Origin: an uncultured Lachnospiraceae bacterium
Lineage (GTDB): Bacteria > Bacillota > Clostridia > Lachnospirales > Lachnospiraceae
Assembly (NCBI GenBank): GCA_947565255.1
Contig: CANOFI010000003.1
Span: 1 to 28,380, forward strand
Length of the DNA: 28,380 nucleotides
Reading direction: 5' to 3'
Both the position numbers and the translations under genes were made by a program. The notes beneath the pieces are model-generated. The model was given only the letters and a program-made list of their open reading frames with translations, made no database searches and was not told where the DNA came from. Shown here one piece after another: positions 8,080 to 16,338 of the stretch (the stretch's first letter is position 1; each line of letters starts with the position of its first letter).

Positions 8080-8939
8080 ACAGTTCTCCTTCTCTTAAAA
8101 TATTTTTCTGCCAATGCTGCTGATAAATTGATAAGCAGTGTGAGTACCATCAAAATGGCTGCGATTGCGAATGCTACCCCGAATTCTCCCTGCTCCTTCG
8201 CATATACATATAACGCAACCGTAAGCGTGCAGCCCGAACTCCACATCCCCTCAAAAATTCCATTTAATGCATGCGCAAACCCTGCCGTAAACAAAAGCGC
8301 TGCCGATTCCCCTAATATTCGTCCTACCGACAAAATACAGCCTGTTATTACCCCATCCACACATCCGGGAAGCACCACCGTGCGAATCACACGCCATTTT
8401 CCTGCTCCCAGTCCGAAAGCACCCTCACGATAGCTTTGCGGTACCGTTTTCAGGCTTTCCTGCGTTGTGCGAAGAATCGTCGGCAAATTCATTATAACAA
8501 GTGTAAAAGCACCTGCCAAGAGAGATGTTTTCATATTCAGGAACTGACAAAAAAACAGCATGCCGACAAGCCCATAAATAATCGATGGAATACCAGATAA
8601 AGTTTCTGCCGCATATTCAATCACACCAACCACTTTTTTGTTTTTTGCATACTCCGTTAAATAAACTGCCGCCCCGACGCCCAGTGGAAGAACAGCGAGC
8701 AGTGTAAAAAATACAATATACACCGTATTCAAAATATCGGGAAGAATCCCTGTTTTTTCTTCTAAATAGCTTGGCTCACCCGATAACAGTTCCCATGAAA
8801 TATTGGGCATCCCTTTTATAAATACATAAATAATCATAAAGATTACCAGCGAACAGGTAACTGCTGCAGAAGCCCACATAAGCAAACGCATAGTCATAAT
8901 ATACATATTTCGTTTTTTTGTAAATTTATAATTTTGCAC
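8076..8939 (-). CDS. pstA: Phosphate ABC transporter permease PstA
   Basis: A 287-residue inner-membrane permease with about six hydrophobic segments. The cytoplasmic coupling loop SYREGAFGLGAGKWRVIRTVVLPGCVDGVITG is the EAA-type motif that docks PstB, and the GIPSIIYGLVGM segment is conserved in PstA/PstC. The start is GTG at 8939, with AAGGAG located in the last pstC codons at about 8-base spacing. It overlaps pstB by 4 bases. Confidence 0.95.
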   Translation of the reverse strand: MQNYKFTKKRNMYIMTMRLLMWASAAVTCSLVIFMIIYVFIKGMPNISWELLSGEPSYLEEKTGILPDILNTVYIVFFTLLAVLPLGVGAAVYLTEYAKNKKVVGVIEYAAETLSGIPSIIYGLVGMLFFCQFLNMKTSLLAGAFTLVIMNLPTILRTTQESLKTVPQSYREGAFGLGAGKWRVIRTVVLPGCVDGVITGCILSVGRILGESAALLFTAGFAHALNGIFEGMWSSGCTLTVALYVYAKEQGEFGVAFAIAAILMVLTLLINLSAALAEKYFKRRRTV

Positions 8940-8944
8940 AGTTA

Positions 8945-9811
8945 CTACTCCTTCTTCCCTTTTAAAAAAAACTTAAGCGCTGCGTTGATAAGCATAATAA
9001 ACAAAAACAGTACCAAAGCGATTGAGAATAATGCCTGTCTCTGCAATCCGCTGGAATAAGACATTTCACTTGCCACTGCTGTTGTCAGAAACCTGACGCT
9101 CTGGAACAGTCCGGGCATATTCGCCACATTACCGGATACCATCATAACCGCCATCGCCTCACCGATTGCCCTGCCAATTCCAAGTACCACTGCTGTCGCA
9201 ATCCCGCTTTTCGCCGCCGGAACCGAAACCCTGAAATACGTCTCAATCGGAGTCGCACCCAGCGCCAGGGAAGCGTTTTCATATTCTTCCGGCACTGCGT
9301 CCAGAGCCGTAACAGACACCTTTATAATAGACGGCAGTATCATGATTGCAAGAACTACAATTGCCGCCAAAAGACTTGCCCCATCCGCAACATGAAAAAT
9401 CTTACGGATTCCGGGCACAAGAACAAGCATGCCCACAAGTCCAAATACAACGGACGGAATACCCGCCAGCAGGCTCACAACTGCTTCGACAATCCCCCTT
9501 ATTCTTTTTGGGGCTGTCTTTGACAAATATACAGATGTCAGAAATCCTATGGGAACACCGATTACAATCGCTCCGGCCGTTCCATATATGCTTGTAAGAA
9601 TAAATGGCAATATCCCATAGGATGCATGCTCCGCCGTAGATTCCCATGTCTTACCAAACAAAAACGGAACCAGACCAATTTTTTTTATTGCCGGGATCCC
9701 TGAAATGATCAGATAAATCGTAATCAGCAGCACACATCCGACTGTAACCAGCCCAAGAATCAGGAATATGCTGTGAACCAGTTTTTCAAAAAAATTTTTT
9801 TCATCCTTCAT
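8945..9811 (-). CDS. pstC: Phosphate ABC transporter permease PstC
   Basis: A 288-residue permease partner of PstA. About six membrane helices are visible, with the conserved LLAGIPSVVFGLVGM segment and the coupling loop EEYENASLALGATPIETYFRVSVP. The last residues (KGKKE) are written by the same bases that form the pstA ribosome binding site. The gene begins 17 bases after pstS, with AGCGAGG in that gap. Confidence 0.95.
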   Translation of the reverse strand: MKDEKNFFEKLVHSIFLILGLVTVGCVLLITIYLIISGIPAIKKIGLVPFLFGKTWESTAEHASYGILPFILTSIYGTAGAIVIGVPIGFLTSVYLSKTAPKRIRGIVEAVVSLLAGIPSVVFGLVGMLVLVPGIRKIFHVADGASLLAAIVVLAIMILPSIIKVSVTALDAVPEEYENASLALGATPIETYFRVSVPAAKSGIATAVVLGIGRAIGEAMAVMMVSGNVANMPGLFQSVRFLTTAVASEMSYSSGLQRQALFSIALVLFLFIMLINAALKFFLKGKKE

Positions 9812-9828
9812 AGCATCCTCGCTTCCAT

Positions 9829-10677
9829 TCAGGGCAATGTGGCATCGCCCGCAGTTTCTTCCCCATATGCCGGAACAACTCCTGCCTTATAAATTATTTC
9901 CGCCGCATCATTTGATGTAATGTAATCAAAAAATTCCCGGGCTGTTTCTGAAAGCTCTTTATCTTTTTGGGTCACAAGGACAAAAGGACGCTGCACAACA
10001 TAACTTCCGTCTTTTATTGTCTCTTCAGATGGTATAACGCCGTTTACCAATACTGCTTTTACATTGTCTGAAACAGAAGCAAGTGACGCATACCCGACCG
10101 CATTCGGATTGCCGGCAACGGTTGTAATTACATCGCCTGTTGATGTTAACTCCTGACGGTATTTACATAATCCTTCTGTTTCTGTGACAGATTCAAAGCC
10201 ATCCCTTGTACCGCTTCCCGCCTCTCTGCCGATCAAAACAATTTCTCCGTCATTTCCTCCCGCGTCTTTCCAGTTTGTTATTTCTCCGGTGTAAATTTTT
10301 CCGATTGTTTCAGCGCTCAGATTTTCTACCGGATTTTCGGGGTTTACAATAATTGCAATGCCGTCATATGCTAACACGGTTTCTGTAAGCCCCTGTTCTT
10401 TCTCTTCTTTTTTCAGGCCTCTGGAAGATAACCCGATGTCGCATCTTCCATCCAGAACTGCCTGAATACCGGTACCTGAACCAGTCGGGTTATATGTAAA
10501 AGTTACACTCGAATCTTTCTGCTTAAAGGCTTCCCCCAGGGCGCCGATTACTTTTTCCATCGATGTGGAGCCGTCTGTTGACACCTTTTTTTCCGCACTG
10601 CCCCTGCCGCAGCCCGCCATGACACCGGCCGTCATAACCGCGATTAACATTGCACAAATTATTTTTTTGTTTTTCAT
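9829..10677 (-). CDS. pstS: Phosphate-binding lipoprotein PstS
   Basis: A 282-residue extracytoplasmic phosphate-binding protein. A lipoprotein signal peptide ends in VMAGC with Cys23 as the predicted lipidation site. Phosphate ligand motifs are visible: STDGSTSMEKV near the N-terminus, NPTGSGTGIQAV, and GREAGSGTRDGFE. The start is the ATG at 10677 with GAAAGGAAG about 8 bases upstream; the frame continues upstream to 10821, but that part overlaps the Pho box and promoter and would precede the signal peptide. First gene of the pst-pho operon. Confidence 0.95.
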   Translation of the reverse strand: MKNKKIICAMLIAVMTAGVMAGCGRGSAEKKVSTDGSTSMEKVIGALGEAFKQKDSSVTFTYNPTGSGTGIQAVLDGRCDIGLSSRGLKKEEKEQGLTETVLAYDGIAIIVNPENPVENLSAETIGKIYTGEITNWKDAGGNDGEIVLIGREAGSGTRDGFESVTETEGLCKYRQELTSTGDVITTVAGNPNAVGYASLASVSDNVKAVLVNGVIPSEETIKDGSYVVQRPFVLVTQKDKELSETAREFFDYITSNDAAEIIYKAGVVPAYGEETAGDATLP

Positions 10678-10723
10678 ACAAGCACTTCCTTTCAATTTTG
10701 CAGTTGTTTTTTCTACACTTATT

Positions 10724-10778
10724 ATGATACTGGCTGAATGTAAAATGAAAAAGATGTCTTTTGTAAAATTTATGTCAA
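10724..10778 (-). promoter_or_regulatory. Pho box and promoter of the pst-pho operon
   Basis: On the minus strand TTGACA (10773-10778), 5 bases, TTTACA (10762-10767), then after two further turns TTTACA (10739-10744). Start-to-start distances are 11 and 23 bases, close to multiples of the 11-bp PhoB/PhoP repeat unit. A -10 candidate TATCAT (10724-10729) lies about 10 bases after the last repeat, the usual place where a Pho box replaces the -35. PstS starts about 47 bases downstream. The 10678-11025 gap also holds a terminator (10848-10888); the remainder shows only a very short doubtful frame. Confidence 0.65.
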
Positions 10779-10847
10779 ATTCCTCTTCCTCTGATGAAAG
10801 TTCTGTCCGCTGCTCCTGCACTGCTTGTGCGCAAAAATCTTTTGAAT

Positions 10848-10888
10848 AAAAAAGAGGCCTGGGCTCACTTTTATGAGCTTTCGCCTCT
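10848..10888 (-). terminator. Intrinsic terminator after the kinase gene
   Basis: Read on the minus strand: AGAGGC, a small internal bulge, AGCTCA-loop-TGAGC, then GCCTCT followed directly by a T-run (the A-run at 10848-10853 on the plus strand). This two-part stem with T-tail ends the eight-gene kinase/FHA operon and separates it from the pst promoter. Confidence 0.75.
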
Positions 10889-11025
10889 CTGTACTGATAT
10901 TCAATATTCTTAACATAACATATCTATATGATATGACCCCCTATTATTTGAAAATAACTGCTGCATACTAATCTTTCTATAAAAAACGCTCTGGCATGCA
11001 TACACTCCTTCCCAGCCCTGCAGCC

Positions 11026-12873
11026 TTACAAAGCTGGCCACAGCAATATGATAAGAATCACCTCTGCTACTGCAGACGCACCAACGGCAATTACGGGCTT
11101 TCGCCATTTTGGCCCCGGCTGTTTTACAGAAATATCCCGCACCGGGCTTTTGGCATTTTCCGGCGCCTTTAAACTCCTGGCCTTGAGAAAAACCAGCAGA
11201 CAAGGCAGAACAACTACATGAAGAAAAAATATAATTCCTGCTATGGGCTGCGCTTTATCTACTATTCGTTCATAACCATAACTTCCTCTATAATTTCGAC
11301 TATAAAATGCATAACTCCTGCGCGCTGCAATTAAATCAGCATAGGAAAACAGCAGAAACAGCAGAATTACCGAAAAACCGCCTGCCACAATCCGATTTCG
11401 AAGAGAGGATGCATAGACAACAAAAAATGGCAACAACGGTATATAAAAAAACAACATAACTGTTGTCAAATCTACAATCTCCGGATCACTCCAATAATCA
11501 ATCGGATCTAAAATAAACAGGCTGAAAACAATCATCATCAAAACAGCGATCCCTGCACCAATCAGATATTTTTTCGAACATATCTTTTTCATCAGCGTCT
11601 TATCCTTAGCCACTGGCTGCTGCTGAAAACCAGAATTCATTGCTGCATTTCCACCCGACGAAAAAACCGACGGTGACTGCCCCGAACCCGGATACGGCTG
11701 AAACGGCTGTGTTACTTCTTCGCCCAACTGTGTCGCTTCTGCACCCGGCTGTACTCTGTCCGGCTGTGCCGTGTTTGCTTCCGCCTGCGCTCGAACCGGC
11801 TTTGTCCTATCCTCATCTGTTTCTGAATAAACCGGCCAGGCCGCTCCCGCTTCTGCCTGTGTCCGGACCGGCTGGGCCATACCAACAGGTTCCTGCCCCT
11901 GGACAGCGCTTCCAAGCCTTCCAAGCAGCTCCTCCACTGTCCTGATTCGCTCCTCAGGCTTCACTGCCAGACCCGCCTTTAAAACGGCCGCTGCCTGGGG
12001 CGAAAAAAAGGATTGCAGCACAGATTCGAACTGTTGTTCTCCATTGCCCATCACGCGCTCAACGGATTCCGGAAGCAGCTTTCCGGTAACTGCATAGTAG
12101 ATTGTGGCACTCATGGCATACACATCTGTCCACGGTCCTATTTTTCCGTTCTCCGCATACTGCTCCAGGGGAGTGAAGCCTTTCTTGGCCACCAGCTGTG
12201 AATTCAGGGCATTGCCGACTGTCATATCCTTTGCCGCACCCAGATCCAGCAGCCGTACCCTGCCATCCGGCTGAATCATGATGTTGTCCGGGCTGATGTC
12301 CCGGTGAATCATACCGTATCTGTGCACCTGAACAAGCCCTTCCATCATCGGGCGCAGAAGGGAAACACATTGGCCAAAGGACATTTGGCCGTCCCTCTTT
12401 ATTTTCGCCTTCAGTGTCGTTCCCTCTATGTAATCCATGACAAGATACGCCGTCTCATTTTCCAGAAACATGTCGCGCACCCGGACAATCGACGGGATAT
12501 GCTCCAGCTTCGCCATCTTGCGCGCTTCCTTCAGAAAGCTGTCATAAGCGCTCTGCCGCTGTGTCTGGCTGATTTGGGAAAGATTCCACAGCAGACTGGC
12601 TGATTTCCCCTGGTCCCTTGTCACCATGCCCATCGGGTAATATTCCTTGACTGCCACCTTGGTATCCAGCACCATATCCAGGCCGATATAGGTAATGCCG
12701 AATCCGCCCTGCCCCAGCACTTTGCCGATTAAATATCTGCCGTGCAGTATAAACCCGCACGGCATGGCAAATGCTGGCTGCTCCGTCTGCCGGTTGTCGT
12801 ACCCGCAGACCGGGCAGACCTCGCTATCCACATGCAGTTCGTTCATGCAGTTCATGCATTTTCTGATTTCCAT
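11026..12873 (-). CDS. Membrane Ser/Thr protein kinase with zinc ribbon and five helices
   Basis: A 615-residue Hanks-type kinase, the writer of this operon. Residues 6-23 (CMNC...CPVCG) form a zinc-ribbon-like element. The kinase domain spans about 44-320: Gly-rich loop GQGGFG (54-59), Lys76 in VAVKEYYP, catalytic HRDISPDN (190-197, Asp192 and Asn197), the metal-binding Asp210 in DLGA where DFG is usual, and WTDVYAMSATIY. A Pro/Gln/Ala-rich linker (about 325-425) contains Thr residues that could be phosphorylated. Five membrane helices follow at about 435-456, 468-489, 495-517, 543-565 and 593-614. There are no PASTA repeats, so it is not a PrkC/PknB-type kinase. The ATG at 12873 follows AGGAGGACAAGG; the frame before it is open but lacks a site. 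It is the last gene of the operon. Confidence 0.93.
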   Translation of the reverse strand: MEIRKCMNCMNELHVDSEVCPVCGYDNRQTEQPAFAMPCGFILHGRYLIGKVLGQGGFGITYIGLDMVLDTKVAVKEYYPMGMVTRDQGKSASLLWNLSQISQTQRQSAYDSFLKEARKMAKLEHIPSIVRVRDMFLENETAYLVMDYIEGTTLKAKIKRDGQMSFGQCVSLLRPMMEGLVQVHRYGMIHRDISPDNIMIQPDGRVRLLDLGAAKDMTVGNALNSQLVAKKGFTPLEQYAENGKIGPWTDVYAMSATIYYAVTGKLLPESVERVMGNGEQQFESVLQSFFSPQAAAVLKAGLAVKPEERIRTVEELLGRLGSAVQGQEPVGMAQPVRTQAEAGAAWPVYSETDEDRTKPVRAQAEANTAQPDRVQPGAEATQLGEEVTQPFQPYPGSGQSPSVFSSGGNAAMNSGFQQQPVAKDKTLMKKICSKKYLIGAGIAVLMMIVFSLFILDPIDYWSDPEIVDLTTVMLFFYIPLLPFFVVYASSLRNRIVAGGFSVILLFLLFSYADLIAARRSYAFYSRNYRGSYGYERIVDKAQPIAGIIFFLHVVVLPCLLVFLKARSLKAPENAKSPVRDISVKQPGPKWRKPVIAVGASAVAEVILIILLWPAL

Positions 12874-12914
12874 CCTTGTCCTCCTACTATCTTTTGATTG
12901 CTGACCGTTTTCTG

Positions 12915-13796
12915 TCAGTGCTTCCTTTTCTTTATTACCGTATCCATATAAAATGCATCCTCCGCACACTCCGTCCTGTCGGAGATTGTCACACTGTCCA
13001 AATTGATACATTCATCAAAAGCCATCACACCGATTTGGATAACGCTGTCTGGTATTTTTACGTCCTTCAGCGCCGTACAGCCATAAAAAGCATAATTGTG
13101 AATTTTTGCCGTATGATTCGGTATCCGCACATGCTGCAATGAAGTGCAGCCGTAAAAAGCAGATTCTCCGATATCGCGGATACTGTCCGGCAACTCAATC
13201 TGCTCAATACCGGAACAGCCATAAAAAACGCCTATTTGCAATCCGGCGATGCCTACCGGCAATTTTACCGTTTTCAGATTCCCGCACAAGGCAAACGCCC
13301 GTGAGCCGATAGCTGTTACACTGTCTGGTATCTCTACTTTTTTCAAACTCTCACAGCCTTCAAATGCACTTTTCCCGATCGTCGTTACACTGTCTGGTAT
13401 CTCCACTCTTTCCAGACTCCCACAGCCTTCAAATGCACTTTTTCCGATTGTCGTTACACTGTCCGGTATCTCCACTTTTTCCAGACTCTCACAGCCTCCA
13501 AATGCACTTTTCCCAATAACTGTCACCGGAAGGCCTTCGATGTAAGATGGTATTTTCACATCCTCAGAAGAACCTTCATAAGCAATAATATGAATCTCTC
13601 CGCCATTTTCCGCCGTCTTTTTACAGCGATATCCCATCTTCGTGATTTCTGTTGTCTGCAGCGCCGGCGTCTTAAAGCGCACGCCACGGATTATATCTGG
13701 TAAAAAAAATACTGCGAAGACAATTCCTGCCAATACTGCTATTCCTGCCAGCAGCCGGCGGTTTGCGCTTTTTGCCTTGTTATCTTTTCTATGCAT
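12915..13796 (-). CDS. Membrane-anchored BspA-type leucine-rich-repeat protein
   Basis: A 293-residue protein with a short basic N-terminus, one membrane helix (about 15-35, uncleaved anchor) and an external domain of about eight LRR_5 repeats of 23 residues (about 89-285), pattern LxxVxIPDSVTxIGxxAFxGCxS. LRR_5 proteins commonly mediate surface binding; the ligand here is unknown. The ATG at 13796 follows AGGAGA at 7-8 bases; an upstream TTG/ATG frame is less well supported. The gene sits 41 bases upstream of the kinase gene in the same operon, so it may be a surface sensor or a client of the system. Three of its repeats are near-identical at DNA level (13316-13522), indicating recent duplication. 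Confidence 0.88.
   Translation of the reverse strand: MHRKDNKAKSANRRLLAGIAVLAGIVFAVFFLPDIIRGVRFKTPALQTTEITKMGYRCKKTAENGGEIHIIAYEGSSEDVKIPSYIEGLPVTVIGKSAFGGCESLEKVEIPDSVTTIGKSAFEGCGSLERVEIPDSVTTIGKSAFEGCESLKKVEIPDSVTAIGSRAFALCGNLKTVKLPVGIAGLQIGVFYGCSGIEQIELPDSIRDIGESAFYGCTSLQHVRIPNHTAKIHNYAFYGCTALKDVKIPDSVIQIGVMAFDECINLDSVTISDRTECAEDAFYMDTVIKKRKH
13316..13522 (-). repeat. Three tandem 69-bp repeats inside the LRR gene
   Basis: Copies begin at 13316, 13385 and 13454, each 69 bp and differing at only a few positions. Each encodes one 23-residue LRR_5 unit, so gain or loss of a copy keeps the frame and would change the length of the external solenoid. Confidence 0.85.
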
Positions 13797-13890
13797 CTTA
13801 TATTCTCCTGATACAGTCTCAAACAAACACTGGTATCTGTTATTCCGGCAAGTAATATGCCCTTTGGCAGGCAGCCGGCTTTATGTTCTG

Positions 13891-15528
13891 TCAAATCGTT
13901 TCTTTGCGCCGAACCGTAATCCGGTATTCGTAGCCTCCAAGCCGCACAATATCCCCTTTTCCAACCGTTGCCATACCCATTTTTTTCACGGACACTCCAT
14001 TGACAAATGTTCCGTTTCTGGAATCCATATCCCATATGTGCATGACGTCTCCGATGCAGCGAACCTTACAATGAACACCGGATAAATGCGTATCCTGCGG
14101 ATTCAGTACTAATTCGGATCGTTTATCACGCCCCAGTGTCATAATACGTCCTTCCGGTATCTGCAAAGCAAAGTGAATCTGTTCATACCCAATCGCCACA
14201 AAACGAACCTCGCAGAGCGGTGCATGGGAATCTGCCTCTGACGGCTCCGGCTCTTTATTCTGCGGCTGCGTCATTTCCGACAGTTTCGGCTCCTGTATCG
14301 GTTCCGGCTCGGTCTGTACCGGTTCTTCCTCCGCTTCCTCCAAAGACCCCTCTTCCTCTCTTCCCTTCTTCTTTAACACAATTACGATTACCACCACCGC
14401 AAGCAAAACCAGCGCGGCAGCTCCGACAATGATTGGCACCGTGTAATCCGGTGCGGCCGGTTCGGGCTTTTTGGATGGTGCAGGCTGTACAGACGACTCG
14501 GTTTCCTGTGCCGGTTCCGGCTCTTCCATAATCATCGGCTCCGGCAAATCCTCTGCATATATTTCCAGCGTATCCTCCCATACACTCTGTTCTGCCATCG
14601 TATACACTACCCGCAAAAGCAACAAATCTCTGTCAAGCTCGGCGGCTTTTGCAGCATCCACAGTCACAATGACTCCGTTTCTGAGCCGCTGTATCATGTC
14701 CAGTCCGATTGCGGCAGGGTCTGTCAGACTTTCCGGTCCGGACAGCATAAGAACCGGCGAATAATCCTTTCCGCCGACCGACATCGCAGAAAAACCCCTC
14801 ATCGGCTTTGCTGTATCGGCTTTTCTGCCCAGCTCCTGCTCCGTAAGAGACGTCGGCAGTGTTACCACGGTATAGACCGGTATTCCGCAGCCTTTGACTG
14901 CCTGCTGTGCCTCTCCTTCCGTAATACCGCTTTTCTGGTCATCTTCTCCGTCCGACAATATGACAAGACATTTTTTCCGGTTTGCCCTGTTGTCTGTCCT
15001 TAACAAATGAATGCTTTCCACCACACCGGCATACAGGTTGGTATCCTCATGTCCGGGCTGCAGATTGTTAATGGCTGCCTGAATCTCATTTTTATCCGAC
15101 AAAAAACCGCTTCCTGTCAGATTGTTCCCCAGGGTGCCTATCACCATATTATCCCCTTCCTTCATACTCTGGCAAATGCTTGTCAAAACTCCTTTCGCCT
15201 GGTCAATCTGCTCCTGTTTCATCGAGCCCGAAACGTCCACCAGACAATAAAAGGTTATCGGAATTCCGGCATCCGCTGCTTTGTACACCTCGATTACCGG
15301 CACATCCCTAGAACCCAGCGTAACTTTAAACTGCTCTGCTGCAGGCAACCCGTCCCCGGTAAGGGAAGAACAGTAAATCTTCATCTTTGTTTCTTCTGTC
15401 TCATAGCTTTCGAGAAATCTTACGGTTGTCTCCGCTGAAGCACACACCGGAAAAATAAGCAGAAGCAGCAGTGACAGTGCAAAAATCCTTCTTTTGGATA
15501 TCGCTTTCCTCGTTTGTTTTCTTTTCAT
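13891..15528 (-). CDS. Surface VWA protein with cytoplasmic FHA domain
   Basis: A 545-residue single-pass membrane protein. A signal peptide (1 to about 32, FPVCASA) is followed by an extracytoplasmic von Willebrand A domain (about 90-290) with a complete MIDAS: DVSGS (98-102), Thr163 (EDTNLYAG) and Asp193 (LSDGEDD). An acidic Pro/Glu linker leads to a membrane helix (about 364-385), a second Glu/Pro-rich linker on the cytoplasmic side, and a C-terminal FHA domain (about 440-538) with LGRD (465-468), HLSGVHC (481-487) and SRNGTFVNG (503-511). This topology puts metal-dependent ligand binding outside and phospho-Thr recognition inside. The ATG is 3 bases after the stop of the PP2C gene, with its site in the last PP2C codons, so the two are coupled. 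Confidence 0.92.
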   Translation of the reverse strand: MKRKQTRKAISKRRIFALSLLLLLIFPVCASAETTVRFLESYETEETKMKIYCSSLTGDGLPAAEQFKVTLGSRDVPVIEVYKAADAGIPITFYCLVDVSGSMKQEQIDQAKGVLTSICQSMKEGDNMVIGTLGNNLTGSGFLSDKNEIQAAINNLQPGHEDTNLYAGVVESIHLLRTDNRANRKKCLVILSDGEDDQKSGITEGEAQQAVKGCGIPVYTVVTLPTSLTEQELGRKADTAKPMRGFSAMSVGGKDYSPVLMLSGPESLTDPAAIGLDMIQRLRNGVIVTVDAAKAAELDRDLLLLRVVYTMAEQSVWEDTLEIYAEDLPEPMIMEEPEPAQETESSVQPAPSKKPEPAAPDYTVPIIVGAAALVLLAVVVIVIVLKKKGREEEGSLEEAEEEPVQTEPEPIQEPKLSEMTQPQNKEPEPSEADSHAPLCEVRFVAIGYEQIHFALQIPEGRIMTLGRDKRSELVLNPQDTHLSGVHCKVRCIGDVMHIWDMDSRNGTFVNGVSVKKMGMATVGKGDIVRLGGYEYRITVRRKETI

Positions 15529-15531
15529 TCC

Positions 15532-16260
15532 CTATACCTCTATGATCACTGCTGCAGCAGTATTGTTATCGTAATCGCTCTCCCAGCGCTCCCGAATCAG
15601 ACCGAACAGTTCCTGAAGCCATATCTCTGCTGATTTTGACCGGCACAGCGCATCCTGTATTTCCTCATCATCGAGATACTCCCATAACCCGTCCGTACAG
15701 AGCAAAAATGCATGCTTTCCCGGCTCCAGCACAACAGGTTCATGCACTTCCGTCTCTATTTCATCCACGGCGTTGCCCAACGCCCGCAAAAGACAGCTGC
15801 GCTTCGGATGACCGGGAATCTCCCTGCGTTCGATCTCGCCAAGCGCCACAGCCACCTGCGGAAGACTATGGTCTAACGTATAATGACACAGAGAACCATC
15901 CCAGAAATGATAAAGACGTGAATCCCCTATATGCGCCCATATTGCCTTGTTTTCATGAATGCACAGATAGACCGCCGTTGTCTTCATATGGAACTGGTTC
16001 TGCTGCTTTTGCAGCACTGCCCCATTTGCAGCCTGAAATGCTTCCTCCACCGCTTTCTTACCGGGAAATCTGCCGTCAAAACCGCACTGTTGGAGAGACT
16101 GTACTGCTGTCTGCGAAGCCGTTCTTCCATCTCCCTGACCACCGAGTCCATCTGCAATAACCACAACAGTATTTTTTTCATACAGGCAGATTATGCCCGC
16201 ATCTTCATTTTCCTTCCTGCTTCCTATATTCGTATAACCGTATGTTGAAATATTACCCAT
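15532..16260 (-). CDS. PP2C-family Ser/Thr phosphatase (soluble)
   Basis: A 242-residue PPM/PP2C phosphatase, the expected eraser of Thr phosphorylation made by the operon kinase. Metal-binding motifs are complete: SRKENED (Asp20 region), VVIADGLGGQGDG (37-45), IGDSRLYHF, LCTDGLWE and the C-terminal DNNTAAAVI. The length is typical of the stand-alone bacterial catalytic domain (PrpC/Stp type). The ATG follows AAGAGGTAAT. It lies 78 bases downstream of a second PP2C gene and is coupled to the VWA-FHA gene. A palindromic GAAC-N4-GTTC site is 20 bases upstream of the start. Confidence 0.95.
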   Translation of the reverse strand: MGNISTYGYTNIGSRKENEDAGIICLYEKNTVVVIADGLGGQGDGRTASQTAVQSLQQCGFDGRFPGKKAVEEAFQAANGAVLQKQQNQFHMKTTAVYLCIHENKAIWAHIGDSRLYHFWDGSLCHYTLDHSLPQVAVALGEIERREIPGHPKRSCLLRALGNAVDEIETEVHEPVVLEPGKHAFLLCTDGLWEYLDDEEIQDALCRSKSAEIWLQELFGLIRERWESDYDNNTAAAVIIEV

Positions 16261-16279
16261 ATTACCTCTTTTCGTTTCG

Positions 16280-16291
16280 GAACATATGTTC
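16280..16291. promoter_or_regulatory. LexA/DinR-box-like palindrome
   Basis: GAACATATGTTC is a perfect 12-bp palindrome matching the Gram-positive SOS-box core GAAC-N4-GTTC with the preferred R-N-R-Y centre. It lies in the 78-base gap between the two PP2C genes. No clear promoter accompanies it, and a core of 8 fixed bases can occur by chance in a window of this size. Confidence 0.25.
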
Positions 16292-16338
16292 TGTATGCTC
16301 CCATATACTCTGCTGCCGCTGTTCTGTCTTTCCTCTGT

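Noticed and set aside
10678..10821. Extended N-terminus of PstS
   Set aside because: It would overlap the Pho box and promoter and place 48 residues before a complete lipoprotein signal peptide.
10924..11001. A 25-codon minus-strand frame after the kinase gene, with GGAAGGAG close before its ATG
   Set aside because: Very short, site only 3-4 bases from the ATG, no recognisable features, and it lies between the kinase stop and the terminator; more likely untranslated 3' sequence.
14220..14581. Long Pro/Ser- and Gly-rich frames on other frames of the VWA-FHA gene
   Set aside because: They are shadows of the Glu/Pro-rich linkers of the real gene, with no ribosome binding sites or family features.
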